NCBI RefSeq assembly: GCF_037975245.1
Contig: NC_092569.1
Span: forward strand, 33,501,668 to 33,565,667
Length of the DNA stretch: 64,000 bases
Origin: Apostichopus japonicus
Lineage: Eukaryota > Echinodermata > Holothuroidea > Aspidochirotida > Stichopodidae
Direction of reading: 5' to 3'
Part shown: positions 1-10,975 of the stretch, in pieces
Layout of the letters: each line of letters starts with the position of its first letter
How positions within the stretch are numbered: position 1 is the first letter of the stretch
Notes under the pieces: generated by a model
The model's input: only the letters and a program-made list of their open reading frames with translations
The model's database searches: none
What the model was told of the DNA's origin: nothing
Program-made: the position numbers and the translations under genes

Positions 1-566
1 GTGGGGACCAGCTCACAATGGAGTGTATGCATCATAATGTTATAGAGTCTAAGCTCGACGCCATCCTTGCCGACGAGAATCACCCATTGTTTCTTAATCT
101 CAACAGTGCAATAATATCTCGCAGTGGGCGGATGAGGCTTCCGAGTGCAATAACAAATCGACACAAATCTTCCTTTATCCCTCAGTGCATTAAGCTCTTT
201 AATTTTCGTTTCAATCGTTAGTTGCCTGCTTTATCTTCCCGTTCTTGCCATCCATACGGGTGTTCATTTGTTATATTTCACGCCTTTATACTTTTATACT
301 TTAATTCTCTGATACTCTTATGTTTGCCATTCTTATGTCTTTTTACTCTTTATCATCTTGTATTTGTCTTATTTGTACATATCTATTCGGGTGTTACATT
401 TGTTTTTTCATCACGCCTTTAAACTTTTACACTTTAATTCTCTGATACTCTCATGTTTGTCATTCTTATATCTTTTTACTCTTTATCATCTTGTATTTGT
501 CTTATGTGTACATATGCGAGCTTGTATTTTCCCTTTTGGGATGAAATAAAGTTTTACTTACTTACT
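1..566 (+). mobile_element. 3' end of a non-LTR retrotransposon (LINE)
   Basis: An open frame runs in from the window edge to a stop at 219-221. It ends with residues RSGRMRLPSAITNRHKSSFI and then a PQCIKLFN-like tail, which resembles the extreme C-terminus of LINE reverse transcriptases (pattern R-P-T-R-SFIP-I-L-N). The 3' UTR follows and holds two copies of an approximately 130-bp unit (starting near 254 and 384). An AATAAA lies at about 545, and the element ends in a (TTAC)n tail at about 551-577, as in several LINE clades. The rest of the element is outside the window. Clade assignment is not possible from this piece. Confidence 0.7.
254..515 (+). repeat. two-copy tandem repeat in LINE 3' UTR
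   Basis: Two units of about 130 bp, each beginning with an A-C/T-T-C-GGGTGTT motif and ending near TTTGTACATAT. They share long identical runs such as CTTTAATTCTCTGATACTCT. Short ORFs here are shadows of the repeat. Confidence 0.75.
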
Positions 567-3500
567 TACTTACTTATTACACATGCATCTGTTAATAATA
601 TTTTCGATTCGGTTATGTGCGTTTATCATATGGATGATTTTGACGCTATCAATGTAATAATCATCAACTAAATATAGTTATTCTAATAGCGAACATTTTG
701 TTACAAGTTTGCACGAAACGCCGCCATAAAACTAAAAATAAAGTACGAAAATGATAACCTCAATGTTATGAAAAGTGATAAGAAATTGAGAATAAAGTAT
801 AATACAAAAAGTCAATGTGAAACGTTGTTCGTTTTGAAATTTTGCCTATAACATCAGAAAGATCGTCTACTTAACCCACAATAATAAACAAATATTGAAG
901 CTAAAAATGTATTTTTAAAAGTTGTACCAGACCAATGTCAAGAAAAAGGAGAGTAGTAAAACAGACATGTTTATTAACATTACTGGATCCTCCCAGAAAA
1001 AAAACAATAAATTAATGCGTATGCCTTCACGCTGTGCGTTTCCGTTGTAAATTTCCTGATTCTGTTTTTTAAAAGAACAAAACTGTAGAAAGGTAATAAT
1101 TTATGATTCAGAGTTTTTTTTTGCCACGTTGTCGACAAGACAGGCTTGTATCCATCATTTCCTCGTTTCTTCCTTGCAAAGTCTATAATTTAAAAATATT
1201 GAAAATTTACCATACAACACGTGATCACGTAGACAAGAACGGTCATTATTCAAAATCGTGTTGTTTTGAGGGAATCTAGAGGATGTTGATTGTCAAGAAA
1301 TTTCAAAATGGATCTAGCTTCACAGAAACTCTAAAAATTGTTTTACAATTGGTTTAAAGTCATATTTGAAATTTAATGTGACTGTTGTACAGTTACCTAT
1401 CATTTTTTAGAGTTAACAGTTATCTTTTACTTAGGCACTTATATGTTTTTTCGTAACTACTTTGACAAAAATATGTTTTTGAAGAAGAATTTTGCACGAC
1501 TCGTATATTATTAGCTTCTATCTCCCAACATACTTAGTTAACGAATTATCGGATAATCTCAACACATGTAAGCCATGTAAGAGTTGTCCTCAACCAATGC
1601 ACAAGTAAAATACTGACTAATTTTTATATGTTATATTCAATAGGATAAATGTGATGTTTTGCTGAATTCGACGGATCGGGCATTCATGCAATATATCCGA
1701 ATTATATCCTCCTTCAACGTTATATCTAACTTTCTTTCATACAACGCTTTGCGCACAGGCGTCAAGTGACACTTCCTTTTATATCAAGAGAAGAAAAGAA
1801 AGATATGTGTCGTTATGATAATATGTGTTATCCTTGATTTAGAATACTTCAGAGAATTACGCCACCGAAAGGTAAAAAATAAATATTCATGCACGTTTCG
1901 TTATGAACAAGGATGTGTTTTCATGGGAGCTGGGTTCACGGGGATGTTGTGTGGCTTCCAAGAATGATGTTCTGTCTTAAATAGATACAGTAAACGTGAA
2001 GTTGCCGAAAGAGTATCCATTTTTGCTGATGTGCTCAAAGGGTAATCTAAACAGTTCTCGACATGGAAACGATTGAGAGGGAATCGACATACAAGTGTTA
2101 GGCTTTGACAAACATTTTCTACTCCGATCTTATAGTTTGTTTTTTTCATTGATAAAAACATAAAATATAACTTTAACCATGTATTCGTAGGTTACAGATA
2201 ACTCTGCATAATGTAAGTACATTGAAAGCATTAGTTATTGCATACGTTCTGAGTACAATATTTCTAAAAATATCGACATATTTTCTATGAGCAAAAAGTT
2301 GTTGTCACAGAAAGGTGTTGTAGCAGTTCTAGCTTTCAGGCGAACGAATGTTGACAATTAGCGTCAGTAGCTGGGGCGTAAAACGTGTAGGTGTTTTGTG
2401 ATGCTGAAGACAAAAAAAATATATTGTGTTGCTGATTCTTGTCCAAGTCAATCAAGTGGCTTGTACGTGTCGAAACCAACAATACTCTTCTTCACAACGG
2501 ATGAATTTTCAACTTGGTTGGTTGCTCTTTTTTTGGAGATATTTTCAAAACTTGGCTATTTTCAAGCTTTTGAGGGTAAATTGCACATTGTCCCAGTGTA
2601 TAAGTACCTCATTAGCATATCTATCCAGTTTCCCGCTCTAGATAATTGCGCATAGATTACTATACTGACACCACTAGGAGATTAACGTTTTACGGATTAT
2701 GAATTTTCTTCATTTATTTTCAAGAAGCTGAGAATAAAGTGAATCATTGTAAAAATAGAATACAATTTGATGAATATTGTAACTAGAATACGTTTCCAAA
2801 TAGTTCGAAATTACTGCAATTATTCCATATTTTACTTAATTTTAAAAACAAAAAACGTTTCTACATAATAGAGACCTTGTCATTGTTAGGAATAGGTTAC
2901 GGAAGCGTTTGACGGACACAAACACATTGCATTATTTCATTAATCTTAAAATCACCGTGTTTAAGTGAGGTTCTTAGTATGCGAAAAGGTAACAAGGTAA
3001 AAATTATCGCTTTTGGTCTATAATATGCAACTTGAGAGCGTGCCAAACAACTTTGGCGGTCGTGAAGAGTGGTTATATTTAAAAGAGCCTATTTATATCG
3101 ACTATTTTTTTTTATTCATAATTTACACACACCCGCAATGAACAACATTCATTACCAAAAAGAAAATAGTATAATGCGGGAACATGTACAGTCGGATACG
3201 TGTTTTTTAAAGACGTGGGTAAGGTTTCAATTTGTTTTTAACTAATAGATAACGCTGTTTTTTGTAATCTTAAGTTTCTTTCAATAATGTATTGTATGTT
3301 TTTTTTTCGCCTTTTTAGATAATATGTCATTCACATTTCATTTAGCATAATGCACAAGAAATATTACTTTCATCTGCTTATCGTAGTTATGATCGTTTAA
3401 TTAAGTTATTGTATGGTGACCTATGATTGTTTTATGTATAGTAATGAGAAAAAGAAGTATTTGAAGACATGCAAACGGACATATAAGAAGTTGGAATGTG

Positions 3501-3790
3501 AACTTTTCTTTCCGTTCTTATCACCTATTCTATAATAGTTAACAAGTTAGAAATAGTTTATTTATTTGAATCAAAAGCAAAATCAGATTTTATTTCAATG
3601 AGCTATAACATTCTCTTTTGAATATTTAAACTTAAAATGATAGGATCTGTTCAAGTGAATGTGCAATAGATTGGCGTATGTCCTGTATTTTGTGATACAT
3701 TGACCTTCGTACAATCTTCTTAACTTGAAATTGTTTCTTCAGAATGTACTTTACTAAATCGCACATTCCTTTAAATGTTTGTTTCCTCAG

Positions 3791-3821
3791 ATATCGTCAA
3801 GCACAAGAGTCAACGATTCAA
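3791..3821 (+). CDS. gene 1 exon 2 (31-nt linker exon)
   Basis: Flanked by CCTCAG and GTAAGT. Length and sequence are kept in gene 2 (one mismatch), and length and phase in gene 3. Read in phase 0 it gives ISSSTRVNDS plus one base, a Ser/Thr-rich linker after the signal peptide. Confidence 0.7.
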
Positions 3822-4669
3822 GTAAGTTTTTTTTTTCTGTAAGGGTAACGATTAATATAAACTACTGAAAACTAACCAATTAACAGAAATGTGGAACCAT
3901 CAAGATGTAGGCTACTTCATATGTGGTACTTTCTCCTATTTCAATTTGTAAGATAAATAATGATTTACAATTCTCAATAATGTCCTTGTACTGTGTATTA
4001 AAGTAGCTTTAGCGCTGATTGGGGTTAATTGTAGATTCTCAGCGATAATAAAACTGAAAGAATTACAAGTCATTAGTCAATTCATATTTCCAGAATAAAG
4101 ATAGTTCCGATTATATTTATTCATACTTGTTATTTGTGCAAAATAAGTTAGCCTGACGTTTGGATTGTAACAGGATCTTCTTCAGAGGCTAAATGGCAAG
4201 TAACAGTAACAAAAGAGACAAAATACGCACTTTGTTTAGACATTGCATACGGTAGGCTCGTTCAATAATTTGGCAGTTTCAAATCTCACTTACTGCTGAT
4301 GAACGTAAGATTGTGTTAAGGTGAAAATAGGGCCAAATCAAACCCTCATGTCAAGAAAAGCTATTAGTAATCATGTTTGCTTCTTTGACCATGTCGCCGC
4401 AGAAACATGGTAGTTCTTTGCGTTAGATTTTCATTTCATATAAAATCTACTTGCTGAAATTTGCCTCCATGAATATTAGCCGAGATGATTGAAAACATTC
4501 AGTTATGGTTTATAGTAGTTACGACTTTTTTTTTACAGTGTAATTTAAACAAAGCTGTTGCAAAGTAGCAATCATATTTATGTTGAAAGAATTTGTTAAT
4601 ATGGAGCTGATTCTGCAACATTTGTACGTTATGTTCTGATCTTCTTTTTAACATTTTTCCCGTTGCTAG

Positions 4670-4842
4670 ACTTGCAGTATTTTCTATTCCAAACTCCGGA
4701 GTATCCAAGGGATTGTCATGAAGTACTTAACCAATGCTCTTCTACCAACGTTAAATCAGGTGCATACCAGATTAAACCTGACCAGTATCCGGAACCATTT
4801 CAGACATATTGTGATCATAACACTACATATGGAGGTTGGACA
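4670..4842 (+). CDS. gene 1 exon 3: fibrinogen domain, N-terminal subdomain
   Basis: Acceptor TTGCTAG, donor ACA|GTAAGT, phase 1 to 0. Residues PEYPRDCHEV, then YPEPFQTYCD, then GGWT mark the N-terminal A subdomain of a fibrinogen C-terminal domain, with its first disulphide pair (DC and YC). The acceptor was chosen over the CTTGCAG seven bases downstream because all three paralogues then share length and phase. Confidence 0.8.
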
Positions 4843-5244
4843 GTAAGTAATGTATTTCAAGACGTGAACTCTTACAATATCAGAGTTACTCTCCAATATA
4901 CACTTTGTAGAACACACTGGAATTGTCAGTACATTTTAGTTGTAGATTGTGTTGGATGATATACCTTGTACGATGTATGGGTATTTGAAGAAGCCTAATA
5001 TCGAAAACAAAACTACCCAGAGTAACTACGTTGACTTTTAATACGATTAGAAAACTTATTGTATGTGCACACCTCGGATAGTGATATGAATATGTATACA
5101 GATAACATATAACGCAACATCAGAAATATGTTCTATCCTATTCGTATTTATTGATGTGAGCCGCACGTTTTGGCTATAAGGTTTAGTTCATAAGATAATG
5201 AAATTTATCCGTTAGTTGTCTACCTATATTTTTGAATTCTTCAG

Positions 5245-5509
5245 GTCATACAACGACGTGTTGATGGATCCATCGGTTTTAATCGAACCTGGGACGAATA
5301 CAAAAACGGTTTTGGTTTCTTAGGCAGTGAATTTATGATTGGTAATGAAAAGTTAGCTCACTTGATAAATCAAAAGAGGTACCAGCTGCGCATCGAGCTA
5401 GAGAATTATGCAATCCAGTCATATTCCTTGACATACGACAACTTTCGCATTGCAGATGAATGGGGGAATTATTCTATAACAAGTCTTAGTGATATCGAAC
5501 GAATAACAG
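5245..5509 (+). CDS. gene 1 exon 4: fibrinogen domain, central subdomain
   Basis: Acceptor TTCTTCAG, donor AACAG|GTTAGA, phase 0 to 1. Encodes VIQRRVDGS, FNRTWDEYKNGFG, IGNEKLAHLINQKRYQLRIE and YDNFRIADE, the standard B-subdomain landmarks. It ends at ITG, where a normal domain would continue into the calcium-binding P subdomain. Confidence 0.8.
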
Positions 5510-5871
5510 GTTAGACATTTTTTTTAAATTATTTTCTCCGTATGTTTGTACTCAAAACGGAAATTGAAGCATGTTAAAGAAAGGTTTCAATGGAAGAAAT
5601 GAATATCATCCACAACTGTATTTATTGATTCCCATAGTCGAATACTTGAAAATGTTATAATATTCTGTATGTGTGACATTAATGAGTATAAGTTGAATGA
5701 GTCTAAACAATAACAAATCCGGTTCACATTTGATCCTTTGTTAACAGTCAGCAATTGTTCCGAGCGGCCAGAGCATTACAATGGTAACAAGATTCGATAG
5801 TAATGTAACGTAATAAAAGTGAGTTAACACTTCAAGCTAGGATTACATTTTGGTGGTTTCAATTTTACCAG

Positions 5872-6080
5872 ATTTACCCATTACCTGGTGCTCATCCAAC
5901 AAGGATAATTATGATAATACATGTGAAAGAACTTGTGAGAATCCGAATAATTGTGCCATACCGGATCCAGCGGAACCAGAGAGATGTCTTGGTCCAGAAA
6001 ACCACATGATTTTTGGAGATAGCTGCATACCTCAAGAGCAATGTGGCTGTTACGCCCAAGGGGAAGGCGTCGTATTAGCA
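5872..6080 (+). CDS. gene 1 exon 5: TIL-like cysteine module
   Basis: Acceptor TTACCAG, donor GCA|GTAAGT, phase 1 to 0. Spacing WC..TCERTCENPN.C...RC.G..SC.PQEQCGCY fits trypsin-inhibitor-like modules of the zonadhesin/vWF type. It has eight cysteines against nine in the paralogue, because codon GGT (Gly) replaces TGT in the CLC motif. Confidence 0.75.
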
Positions 6081-6460
6081 GTAAGTTTATTTGATGCAGT
6101 TCACAAGTCTTAATATATAACATGAAAGTACACTATAACTTAAAATCTTGGATTTCAATTGATTGACCTTACTCTTTATTATATTTGTAATTAATTCTCA
6201 TTATTATTGTTGATATTGATTGTCCCCATATTTCGGTTGTACATGTTCTTGCAAAAGTCTCCTAATTGAGACCTAGCAAAATAAGGCATCCAAAGCAAAT
6301 ACATCAATAATGATGAACTTTACATAAGATATATAAAACGCTCACGACCATTTAATAGTAGAAATTCAGTTTTACTCAAACAGCGTTATCAAGCGTTGTA
6401 CCAAATAAGCATTGATTTTACTTTCACTGGAATATGCCGTTTAACATTTATCATTTCCAG

Positions 6461-6493
6461 GAGAGTGAAACTTGCATTAATTATGACTGTTAA
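6461..6493 (+). pseudogene. fossil EGF-type exon start in intron 5 of gene 1
   Basis: After a good acceptor (CATTTCCAG) the sequence reads ESETCINYDC and then TAA at 6491-6493. This parallels the first residues of exon 7 (EGESYINSDC), and the upstream intron is also similar. It looks like a decayed third copy of the exon 6/7 module. The same relic is present in gene 2. Confidence 0.6.
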
Positions 6494-6567
6494 ACTTGTC
6501 GATTATCGCAATACATTTACATAATGCATTTACAGATTTATTTTTCCCACTGAATATCTTATATTAG

Positions 6568-6777
6568 GAAGGCGAGTTTTACATCAATTCAAGATGTACA
6601 CGAAGATCAACTTGTAGCAACAACCAGATTATAGAGGCGAGTTACTAGTGTAGTGATCACGCAACCTGTGATGAGAGGAACGGTGTCCGTAAATGTTACT
6701 GCAATCAAAACTACGAAGGGGACGGAGTGAGGTGCACCCATAACTGCTTCGTTGCTGCCAAAGGAAGTGTAGTCAGG
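6568..6777 (+). CDS. gene 1 exon 6: EGF-like module with in-frame stop
   Basis: Acceptor TATTAG, donor AGG|GTCAGT, 210 nt, phase 0 to 0. Encodes EGEFYINSRCTRRSTC, then TAC-TAG, then CSDHATCDERNGVRKCYCNQ and GDGVRC. The TAG replaces a CAG (Gln) of the paralogue. The rest stays open, so the lesion looks recent. Confidence 0.75.
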
Positions 6778-7028
6778 GTCAGTACGATTTTTTTTTAGGG
6801 TATCTTAAAAGCTTTGGCTGTAATTCATTTACACTTAGCGAAAATACATAGCATGGCAACGCAATTATGATACACCAAGATCGATGAACGTTATTAAGTA
6901 TATTTAAAATGCGCATGAACGTATATAAGTGTTCATCCAGTGCGTCGTCAAAAGTGGTAAAAATGTTACAAATTCACACATATTTAACTATCTTCGGAAT
7001 ATGTAGTTTTAACGTTTATCTTTTCCAG

Positions 7029-7328
7029 GAAGGTGAATCATACATTAATTCTGACTGTTCTTTACGGATAACTTGCAATAGTAACGCACTTACAAATGAG
7101 AGTTACATTTGTAGCACAGACGCAACCTGCGAGAGGCGGAATGATGTCCGTAGATGTTACTGTAACGAATGGTTTGAAGGCGATGGTGTTGCATGTATCC
7201 GTAGTGGACCGAGAGATTGTTCTGATCTCCACACAGCGGGTAGAAGAAATAACGGAAAATATACCATTTATCCCGCTGGAAGCTCCGGGTCTGAAGTTTT
7301 TTGTGAAATGTCTAGTGGGGGATGGACA
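7029..7328 (+). CDS. gene 1 exon 7: EGF-like module plus start of second fibrinogen domain
   Basis: Acceptor TTTTCCAG, donor ACA|GTAAGT, 300 nt, phase 0 to 0. An EGF-like unit (CSTDATCERRNDVRRCYC, GDGVAC) is joined without an intron to SGPRDCSDL, then GKYTIYPAG, FCEM and GGWT of the second fibrinogen domain. Confidence 0.8.
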
Positions 7329-7570
7329 GTAAGTTTAGCCATTGACAAGCAAATGCTTTAACTTGTGTTTTCTCATATGACAGGGCTTTCTTTACTAACA
7401 TTGGAAGTGAATCATAAAATTTTTTAATTAAATAGTTCCATCTTCCTATCACTTTAAAACAAATCAAATTATTGACCTTCACCAATTGATTTATCTTACT
7501 TATTGTAGTACAAAAGATATTTCATATATTACTCACTTGCAATCCATAAACTAGTTGATTCTCTTTGTAG

Positions 7571-7832
7571 ATTTTGCAACGACGTACAAGTAGATCCGTC
7601 AGTTTTTATCGAAACTGGAATGAGTACAAAAACGGGTTTGGAATTCCCACAGGAAATCATTGGATTGGCAACGATAAAATATACAAATTGACAAATCAAA
7701 AAACCTACCAACTCCTAATAGAAAAGACAAACACGGAAGGATCAACATACCACAGCCGCTATTCATTTTTCAGTATCAGTAACGAAAGAGACAAATACCA
7801 ACTGACATTGAGTGGTTACAATGGAAATGCTG
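7571..7832 (+). CDS. gene 1 exon 8: second fibrinogen domain, central subdomain
   Basis: Acceptor CTTTGTAG, donor GCTG|GTATGT, phase 0 to 1. Reads ILQRRTSRSVSFYRNWNEYK, GFG, WIGNDKIYKLTNQKTYQLLI and SGYNGNAG. This is the last recognisable coding exon in this copy. Confidence 0.8.
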
Positions 7833-8879
7833 GTATGTATTGTGCTGAATGTCAATCATACGCAGACTTGTAGTTATTACATAATATTTTTCTACAAAAT
7901 TAACACTGTTAGCAAACTGCTAATCCACTAGAGAGCCCGTGTAAGAGAGTGTGTAAACGTAAGTTGGCTTGACGTTTTGATCCTAGCAGAATCTTCTTCA
8001 AAGGCTAACTGGAAATATTATTCTAACATAACTACATCTAGTCGTAATCACACTACATGATTTGTATTCGTATATAAATAAAATATAATAACTAGTCTGG
8101 GAACCTAGACATTTCATTAAATATGACTTTACCGTACGGTTTCAAAAGAGAAGCAAATTAAGTTCAATTGGACCATTGAATATTCGTTCATGGAAATATT
8201 AAGAGGCCTATAATATGACTATGATAATAGAAAAATATCAAATAAATCGGACGTTTTCTTGAGAGATCAATAGAGAAAAATCGTATGTGTTACATTTCCA
8301 AAGCATTACCTGCCCTATTTCTTATATGTATGAATGTTTCATCAGAGCAAAGGTATCTCATTAATTTTTAATTATCAAATGGATGTAAAAACGTCATATG
8401 AAAGATAAGACATCTCACGAAAGATGGTGGTGACAAAGATGAGAAAATCCAACACTTTACATTTGTTCCTCTTACTTGAAAACCTAAGAGTTTAAAAATC
8501 AAAGCTGTACTTTCCATTTGGCAGAAATTTAGTACTTCTAATCATCTCAAAAGTACCTTTAAATCGCTTATACTAAATATTATTCGTCGCAAAAGTGAAA
8601 GAGTTCTATACATTTTACTATTTATATCAAATATATTACTGAATAATGAACGATGTTATGAAATAAAATTCCCAAACAAATTGTCAGAATTAGAAATTAA
8701 CACTTATCTTCAAATTTTTAAACTGCGAAAGGAAAGTTAAAGAACTTCTAATAAAACCTAGCAAATCTTAATCAAGCCCAAACATGAAATAACATAACAG
8801 CAAAAGCCACTGACAGCCGTTTTTTACAACAAACTAACCCACGGTAGTTTTATTACGTCCCTTATGTAAATATGTAGAC

Positions 8880-8905
8880 TTGACAATGACAAGGGCAGGA
8901 AACGG
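8880..8905 (+). other. deletion scar: terminal exon lost from gene 1
   Basis: Alignment by eye to gene 2 is continuous up to TTGACAA (about 8880-8886) and resumes at TGACAAGG...AAACGGTTGGCGATATA. The paralogue holds about 560 extra bases here (about 41629-42190), which include its whole last exon. The joint lies in short repeats (TGACAA and TGATAACAA), consistent with a microhomology-mediated deletion. Confidence 0.7.
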
Positions 8906-9308
8906 TTGGCGATATAATAATATGTAATAAATAAATAAGAAGCTAACATTTTATAGTCATTACATCACGTACATTATTATTAACGTTGATCTGTTATGAC
9001 TAAAGGTGATCAAATGAAGACTATCAAGGCATTAATATGTTTTGAGAGAAAATAACAACTGACAGTGAATTTTATAGCACATGGGACTCGATGACTTATG
9101 ATACTTTGTCTGTTCCTGAAACTTGCATTGAAATTGGATTGTGTTCGTTAAAATGTCATCTTTAATAATGGCACTGAGAATGATATAACATAAAATACAA
9201 TAACAGTACATGAAACATGACACCAGTATGATGACTTGTATTATTTTTTTTTTAAATGTCGCCAATATGTTTTATAGAAGCAAATGGCAACATGGGAACA
9301 ACATCCAA

Positions 9309-9358
9309 ATAATTATATATATATATATAGATATATATATATATATATATATATATAC
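9309..9358. repeat. TA microsatellite
   Basis: About 50 bp of (TA)n with one AGA interruption. It coincides with the point where homology between the two duplicated blocks ends. Confidence 0.9.
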
Positions 9359-9359
9359 A

Positions 9360-10975
9360 TTGGTATTTTTGTTTACTTCGAAGCATGATAGCTGGGACTT
9401 AGGTTTACCTCGGGGATAGGTTTACGTCTAGGGTCTTCTTGTTCAATCAATTTCACTTCCTTTGAGGAATGATTATTTCAAGTTAAGAGAAAACCTCATA
9501 AACTTTTCAATTCCGAAGTTACAAAAAAAAAATCGTTCATTTAAAGGGTAAAATTTCCCCTCAAAAGTGGAGGTAATTCCGAAGGGTATATAACAGAATT
9601 ACGAACATGGTATGTTGATCCCAACTTTACACCGCGATTTTGACCAAATGCGGCTATATATAGTTCCGAAACTTAAAGGTTCCTCTAATTACACTGAAAT
9701 CTTCGTGTTTGTACTTTTTCTTCCATTAATTTGGGATATTTAAGAAAATAAGAGTTTCTATTTTAACTGGCAAATTTACACGTAACGAAACAACGCCCCC
9801 ATACATAAGCAGTTCTTTCTGTGTTCGGTGGCAGGGCAGTCGATCGGATCGTATTGTTGCTATCCCAATAGCCTACATTCAACGTTACTTTATGTGGGCC
9901 TAGCCATGTAGTCTACAAAGGAAAGTGCCGCAGGTTACCGTAAACGTTGCCCATTTGAAGTTGGCTTTTGGAACTTTGGTGGAGTATATGCATTGTAAGT
10001 AAATTCCTTAAAAGTGTTCCGGATATATTAATAACATTTAGAGTAAATACCTTTATGCTGAACACAAATAAAGTAAGACCATGGTTAGAGTTAGAGTAGA
10101 CTAGCCTAGGCCTAACGTTAGCCCTAAATTGGACCTATCAGTATTACTGGCTATGGTAAATCACAGCTGCCTGCTACTGCCTTTGCCGATACTCGGAATA
10201 TAAAATGTGATAAATAAATTAAAGTATATACTTGTAACAGACTGGTCAACCTACACATTTTGCAGCCTGGTGATCTTCCAGATCTTTTAAAGTAAAGGCT
10301 TAATAATTGACGCACCTCCAAATATTACTAGGCCTACTACTATTACTATACTGTACTAGCCTACTACTACTGTATCTAGTACTAGCAACGATACAGCAGG
10401 CAACCATACAGTAACTTTTTGTAGCCAAGCAGAGTTAAATATTTCATGAGTTTGAATCCATTTCAGGTATATGCTGATCAAATTGTGTTTGTGATTGTTT
10501 TTGGGCATTTGGAAATCTTACTCCCTAAAAAATAACCAAAATTACCTCAATATAATACCACTAATCTCTGGGACCTGACCTTTCTGAGGTTAGAGGCTCA
10601 GAGCATAGCAAACAGCATCCAAAGATAATGGATGTTTACTTAGGCCTTCACTACAGTAAGCTTATCGACAGATGTGTCAATTTAGGGGTATGAAAAAACT
10701 TGCATTCGTGCGATGCAATTTTGAACCATTTCACGAAATATAAATCTTTGGGTATGTCTCAATCTCTCTGCCATAAAATAAGGCAGTCAGAAAGTCACAA
10801 CTCCACAAAAACAGATACACAAGCAAACGGAACACTACAGTAAAAGAAAGGGCCTGATAGATTCCATAAACGAGTTACAAAAGTAAAAAATGTGAAAACG
10901 TTTGCCGTCTCAGTACAATATTCATCCCCACAATATTCTCTATATGTGTTAGTGTGCATCACTTAGCCCTGTGCG
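9360..10975. other. intergenic, no gene recognised
   Basis: AT-rich sequence with TAGGCCTA/AGGCCTA motifs (about 10110-10400) and TAC/TAG trinucleotide-rich patches (10330-10390). One stretch near 9840-10000 is somewhat GC-richer and ends in ATTGTAAGTAA, which could be a non-coding first exon. Nothing else supports that. Confidence 0.5.

Larger units (their letters stand above)
3791..7832 (+). pseudogene. fibrinogen-related protein gene 1, probable pseudogene (exons 2-8)
   Basis: Paralogue of the complete gene downstream, about 95% identical in exons by eye. Exons are 3791-3821, 4670-4842, 5245-5509, 5872-6080, 6568-6777, 7029-7328 and 7571-7832, all with GT/AG borders and matching phases. 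Exon 1 (signal peptide) is expected upstream of the window. Encoded order: linker, N-terminal part of a fibrinogen domain (PRDC...GGWT, then VIQRR...YQLR), TIL-like module, EGF-like, EGF-like, start of a second fibrinogen domain. Three lesions are visible. Exon 6 has an in-frame TAG at 6646-6648 where the paralogue has CAG. The TIL module has CLG for CLC, losing a cysteine. The region that should hold the terminal exon is deleted near 8890. A truncated transcript reading into intron 8 would stop at 7871-7873. Exon 6 is 210 nt with phase 0 at both ends, so skipping it would remove the stop, but nothing restores the lost C-terminus. Confidence 0.8.
575..9310 (+). repeat. duplicated block, left copy (holds FReD gene 1)
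   Basis: Sequence from just right of the LINE tail to about 9310 is collinear with about 33700-42690. This covers introns as well as exons, with small indels. Matching landmarks include ACATGCATCTGTTAATAATA (left, about 581) with the related copy near 33708, the 31-nt exon 2, all later exons to exon 8, and the 3' flank near 9256 versus 42625. The LINE sits exactly at the left limit, so the true block may once have extended further. The main difference is loss of the terminal-exon region in this copy. Confidence 0.85.

Noticed and set aside
2398-2655. 85-codon plus-strand ORF
   Set aside because: It lies in intron 1 of gene 1. The homologous stretch near 35590 in gene 2 is full of indels and stops, so it is not conserved as coding.
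4671-4677. CTTGCAG as acceptor for gene 1 exon 3
   Set aside because: It would give phase 0, which does not fit the 31-nt exon 2. The upstream TTGCTAG gives the same length and phase in all three paralogues.
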